NCBI GenBank assembly: GCA_018806985.1
Contig: JADANN010000242.1
Coordinates: 124,001 to 188,000, forward strand
Source of the DNA: Angiostrongylus vasorum
Lineage: Eukaryota; Nematoda; Chromadorea; Rhabditida; Metastrongylidae
Length of the DNA: 64,000 bases
Reading direction: 5' to 3'
A program made the position numbers and the translations under genes. This document shows positions 59,790-64,000 of the stretch, one piece after another. The notes beneath the pieces are model-generated. The model had not been told where the DNA came from. It did no database searches and was given only the letters and a program-made list of their open reading frames with translations. The stretch's first letter is position 1, and every line of letters starts with the position of its first letter.

Positions 59790-60175
59790 TCTACATAAAT
59801 ATTATCTCACCCGTCTCTTCAAACCGCGAGGTGCGCGTTTTTTTAAGGGCTGCAGACCACATTAAGTATGATGTTATGGCGCTACAAGGAACTATAAATA
59901 AGAGGATTGTATGCAAAATGAATACTTGCTAGCTGATTTGGGAAAATTGCATCGCTTTCTGTTGGCCGCGCTGGTTTCGGTGTGTGCTCATCCAGTGCTC
60001 GTCCCTTTGGCAGCCATAGAATTCTGACTGCTCATCCGGCCATTGCTAACACATCCTTACCAGAAGAAGAGCAGTGTCGCCAACTGCTATTTATTGACAT
60101 CGGTAACTGATAGTGTAAAACTCGATATCTTTTATAAAGCTCTTGAAAAACTTCTCAGTGGCAAGAAGTGTTTCC
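59790..60175 (+). pseudogene. LINE (RTE-like) endonuclease remnant
   Basis: A broken frame reads SNREVRVFLRAADHIKYDVM then ALQGT, where intact relatives have a catalytic ALQET. Pieces such as RPFGSHRI and a worn FYKALEKLLSG follow in shifting frames. The Glu of the endonuclease motif is replaced by Gly. It is too damaged to classify beyond RTE-like. Confidence 0.45.
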
Positions 60176-60507
60176 ATAAAATTGTTACGTGTAATTAAAG
60201 AAACTGTCTATAAAAGGGATTCCATTTTTAAAAGATGCTCTATCTTTGCACAAAAATAAGGAACCAAAATAATGACATGGTTCTGAAAGGCTTCGTAAAC
60301 TATGTCGAGCAAATGCTCTTAGCCACAAAGCAAATACAGAGAGCTTATCAAGCAAGACTAAATTGTTTCCCAAAAAAATATGCTTGCGAAGAGATCTCGC
60401 TGTGACGATCATCAGACGATCAGTCATTAATGTCATTTGAGAGAGTTGGAAGATAAAGACATTTGTGGCTTCGGCTACTCCCAACATTCGATTTTACTAA
60501 GCCTCTT

Positions 60508-60708
60508 AAAGATGAATGCATATCTGGCCTATACAGTGGTACGCGGTGACCTACCCATGAATTGAGTCAGTGATGTTATCTTCCCAAACAAATCTAGCAC
60601 CAATTTGCCAACCCCGGAGTGAAGGAAGGCTTGGTGCGCCTGCTGCTCAGGATCGAATCCATGTGTATTGCAGACCACATCTAACCACTGCACGCTACAC
60701 GCGCTTCA
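60508..60708 (-). repeat. SINE family B, reverse, 5' part
   Basis: On the minus strand it runs from GAAGCGCGTGTAGCGTGCAG through ATGGATTCGATCC, a B box closer to the tRNA consensus than in other copies, to GGCCAGATATGCATTCATC. The last third is missing. Confidence 0.65.
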
Positions 60709-60830
60709 TCATGGCAATGATGATGGTGATTACAATGACCACAGTACTCCTAAACATCTTTCAGAAGTGTTGCTAAATTTTGTCCAATAGATGGATGAGA
60801 ATTGAAAAAGAAGACTCTCAAGAACAGTTA

Positions 60831-60905
60831 TTTATTATTATCATTAATTATTTGCTATTATTATTAACGGTTGTTATTAGTCATTTATTATTACTATTAA
60901 CAGTT
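60831..60905. repeat. TTATTA-rich tract
   Basis: Imperfect TTA/ATT triplets, including TTATTATTAACGGTTGTTAT and TTATTATTACTATTAACAG. Low-complexity sequence, no coding. Confidence 0.8.
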
Positions 60906-61159
60906 ATTTTAAAGATGAGGACAGACATCTTTACTCTCTTCTACAAAATATTTTTGCTCGTATCCTGTCAAAACAAGTTTCACCGATCGTCTTCGCTGTG
61001 GAGCACTCTCACATAGTAAGTAATAACAGTTAGTAGCACGTGTATTAGCACTTATCCAATAGAATTCTTTGTTTTACAAGAATTAGAAAGTACTTCAACC
61101 TCATAGATTAATGATTCTCTAGGATCACGAGGATTCCCGCTGGCTTTACTATTGCTATA

Positions 61160-61438
61160 AAAGCATAAGGATAAAGTTTTTGGCGTTGATCAATCTCTGA
61201 GGGACGGTCCATGCATTCGACTTCATTAAGCATCATTGGAGGTGATTGAATGTATATCTGGCCTTTACAATGACTCACAGTGACCCGCCAATGTATCGAG
61301 CCAGTGCTGCTACCATCCCAGACAAGTCTGCTGCCAATTTGCCGACCCCGGAAGGATGAAGGGCTTAGTGGCCCTGGGCGAACGGATCGATCCCACATGT
61401 GTTGCAGAGTCCCTCCGACCACTGCGTTACACGCACCA
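61160..61438 (-). repeat. SINE family B, reverse, full copy
   Basis: On the minus strand the head is GTGGTGCGTGTAACGCAGTG and the 3' end is GATCAACGCCAAAAACTTTATC. The flanks ACTATTGCTATAAA (left) and ACTATTAGTATAAA (right) agree at 12 of 14 bases and look like an ageing target-site duplication. Confidence 0.75.
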
Positions 61439-63660
61439 CTCACTATTAGTATAAAGTAAAAAACTGTCGACATACGTAGGAAAGAATCATTGTCAATGTG
61501 AGGGTATTTATCTTTCAATGGTGAAGCCATATTTCTGTTGTATTCGCTGAATTCAAACTTCGCAACATCTTTTCATTTAGCAGACATCTTTTTTGGAGAG
61601 CTTTTTCTCAGGTATTACCTTCTTCAGGACCATTCGCCAAACATAAAACGCAGCTCGAATTGTTATCTTCTCTGCCTTGAATATTACTCTCGTCAGAGTC
61701 CACCCATCACTTTCATTTCTCACAAATAATTTGTCGAATTGCTGGTGATGCGATGGGCATCGTGGAAAGTTATTGCGTTCATTGTGTACTTAAATGTATT
61801 CTCGTATTGGATCACTTGTACTTAAGTCAACTTTAGGGCGCATTCAGGGAATCAGGTTACGGCGCTCTGCACTGTCTATGGAGTAACGCAAGGGTGCCAA
61901 GTTCAGACTAAGCGACAAATAAGTGGCCCGTCATTAGTGATTATTCTCGTTGTCATACCGCATTTATCACTGAAAACACTGCATGAAAAGTACCAACAGT
62001 AATATCTTTGTCCACACTTTAAATGAGTCAGGAGAATGATATGCATCATCCAAAGCATTTTCACTGTCAGGAAATGTTGCAATCTCAGTGGAAATGGTGT
62101 GCGATGGGATTACCGAAACAAGAAGACAGCGTACTCGCAATGGCACTTTGTGAGGCGGTTGTGCACTCATGCAATTTCTCATGCACTAAAACTGTTTCGT
62201 TCAAGAAATCATATTCGTTTATCGATTTTGGCGCGACTTTAAGTCTTCTAACCTCCTAATAAAAGAGACTGCCATTGGATTTCTCAACAGGAACCAATTA
62301 ACCTTCATCGTTGACAGTTGCTAGGCACTTTTCGAAATCTCACATGGGTACAGACCCACTGGGCAGACACCACAACAAATGGTCTGCACGTGAGAAAAAA
62401 AAGTGTGTTCGCCGTAAAGGACACCGTAGTAGGAAAAAGTCCGCAAAGAAAATTTCAACGAATTTTTAGTAGAATTGATGAAATTCCAAAGATATTAGTA
62501 AGGTGTATATTACACAAAGGCGCATTTATTATATTTTGCGGATAGAAGAGGAATATCAATGACCTTATTGTAAATTGCAACAGAGCAAAAATAAAGCAAG
62601 TTCACAATAACGGCGATAGTGCCCTTCCGTTCTTTTACATAATTAAATACATAGAACTGTAGCTCATAATTACTGGAAACACAGAGCTAAGAAGCGGATC
62701 GATGTTAATATCGAAGGTTGAATTATAACCAAGAAACCAAGATCCAGAGAATAAGTAGCTAATGTCAGCAAGATCTAAGGACTGTGAAATAACATCAATT
62801 TCAAAACAGAACGCCTCCGAAAGATCGTCGACATTAATCTAACAAGATTTTCGGCCGAAACAAAGCTGCCGTATAAAAGTGTACTTGTTGCACCCTGACA
62901 CTGCATAGCACGTCACTGCACCAAGTGCACGCGAAGGACATGAAACGGTATTGATCATAAATAAGGAACTAAAATGGGATGGAAAACCGATGCAGTGGTC
63001 AGTTGTGTTGAACAGCTATATGCCAGATGGCCTGTCAGAAAGCACGCGAAACAGAGAGAGCTGGAAGACATGAATACGAGAGAAGCTTTAATTGTTCCGG
63101 GTCGGACCACCCCCCATTATCCCGAGCCACTTCTGGAACATTCTCGACCGTTTCAACAAGAAAGTCCTCACAGCAGACTGCCTATGACAGCAAGATAAGC
63201 GCGTGATGTAACAGATGGAAGGATAACTAAGAACTCCGATCATGAGATGGCATCAAATACCAATGACACTGGCCGTATTGGTTGATGTCTGTGGAGACTC
63301 CTTCAATCTCACAGAGGATATTCTGCTTCTTTATACTATCACACATTTGCTATCTCGATCATCCACAGTCCAGTGCTTGCAGGTTATTGCAAAGTAGTTG
63401 TGACCGCACGATTTGGTGAGCACACGGCCATGGTTGGCCTTCGTTGGAAGATACTCCTCTCCGGATCTCCACTAGCATTGCGTCCTCTGCTCGTATCTTG
63501 TCTGTCGTTTTCCATTTCTTCAAAGTGGGTTTTCGAGAAGGCGCCAAAATTCGTTGATTCCCAAACAGTAAATGAGGAATAAATCCCATGTCCAACTTTC
63601 TATTAACCTCGCATTGATCAAGTAATTCTTCGTATTCTTGTTGAGCAAACACGAGGTGTT

Positions 63661-64000
63661 ATTTTTTATTCTTTATTCACGAACAACTTGACGTTTTGGC
63701 GGATTTCGCCTTCTTCAGAGCCTGGAAAGGTCAAGTTGACAGCAATCTATTCGGTCAAACACCTTCATAACACATGATGGAGTCCTTCGACGTCACCGCC
63801 AATACAAACGTGTCGAATAACTCCGCAATGCAAGCCATATTCGAACTCCTTATAAAACACGAAAGAGAAATAAACATGTATGGCTTCAAGATAGAACAGT
63901 TGATGGCACTCTTGAAAGAATGCTTGAGCTGCTCAATCTTCAGATGGTTCGGAAGTTACTACGCTCAAATAAGAGGGTTGGCAGTGGGACAGCGACTGGC
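63661..64000 (+). mobile_element. Penelope-like element, 5' truncated RT running off the window
   Basis: From 63774 the frame stays open to the window end and reads an RT segment. It has SFDVTANTNVSN (the usual SFDVTxLxTNVS of Penelope RTs with two residues missing), then INMYGFKIEQLMALLKECL, YYAQIRGLAVGQRL. These correspond to RT domains 3 and 4, so the catalytic YxDD should lie beyond the right edge. Upstream at 63661-63732 is TTTATTCACGAACAACTTGA followed by CGTTTTGGCGGATTTCGCCT and TCTTCAGAGCC, the terminal motif shared with families C and C2. The N-terminus is absent, so this copy is truncated. Confidence 0.75.

Larger units (their letters stand above)
57927..64000. other. Right flank without a host gene, remnant-rich
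   Basis: This holds the ADAM upstream region and about 6 kb of transposon debris: divergent SINE B, mariner, LINE endonuclease scraps, two more SINE B copies and a Penelope RT. Plus-strand frames at 62974-63198 and minus-strand frame 63359-63652 are open but unrecognised. A TTATTA-rich tract lies at 60831-60905. Confidence 0.5.

Overview
The window is eukaryotic. It looks like genomic DNA of a clade V (strongylid, hookworm-like) nematode. The reasons are many small exons with nematode-type splice sites (GTAAGT donors, TTTTCAG acceptors), two first exons that begin just after an acceptor-like TTTTCAG or TTCTGCAG (the expected mark of spliced-leader trans-splicing), and AT-rich introns full of tRNA-derived SINEs, RTE-type LINE debris, Penelope-like and mariner remnants. 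The genus is inference. Exons were joined by hand from reading frame, splice phase and similarity to known families.

Layout. (1) 773-18963, plus strand: the C-terminal two thirds of mitochondrial NAD(P) transhydrogenase (NNT), 17 exons and 700 codons, with its 5' part beyond the left edge. (2) 22440-26816, plus strand: a small secreted Ly6/quiver-like protein of 141 residues in 5 exons, with a signal peptide, 8 cysteines and a hydrophobic tail. (3) 27692-28429, perhaps to about 28745, minus strand: the end of an LRR/F-box-like protein. (4) About 28.8-40.8 kb: no convincing gene, but SINEs, a (TA)n tract and a long near-perfect palindrome. (5) 40834-57909, minus strand: an ADAM-family metalloprotease-disintegrin, from signal peptide through catalytic, disintegrin and transmembrane parts to a proline-rich tail. 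Its zinc motif is broken between two exons. An RTE retrotransposon, a candidate inverted-repeat element and several SINEs lie in its introns. (6) 57927-64000: mariner and LINE remnants, SINEs, and at the right edge the start of a Penelope-like reverse transcriptase.

The three main genes share no pathway (proton-pumping transhydrogenase, surface Ly6 protein, membrane protease). Spacings of several kilobases argue against an operon. There are no CRISPR arrays, bacterial operons or rRNA genes. The points most worth checking are the damaged ADAM active site, the 107-bp palindrome, the 20-bp inverted repeats bounding about 1 kb, the SINE insertions with clean target-site duplications, and the GTT-rich repeat family whose end motif also sits beside the Penelope-like RT.
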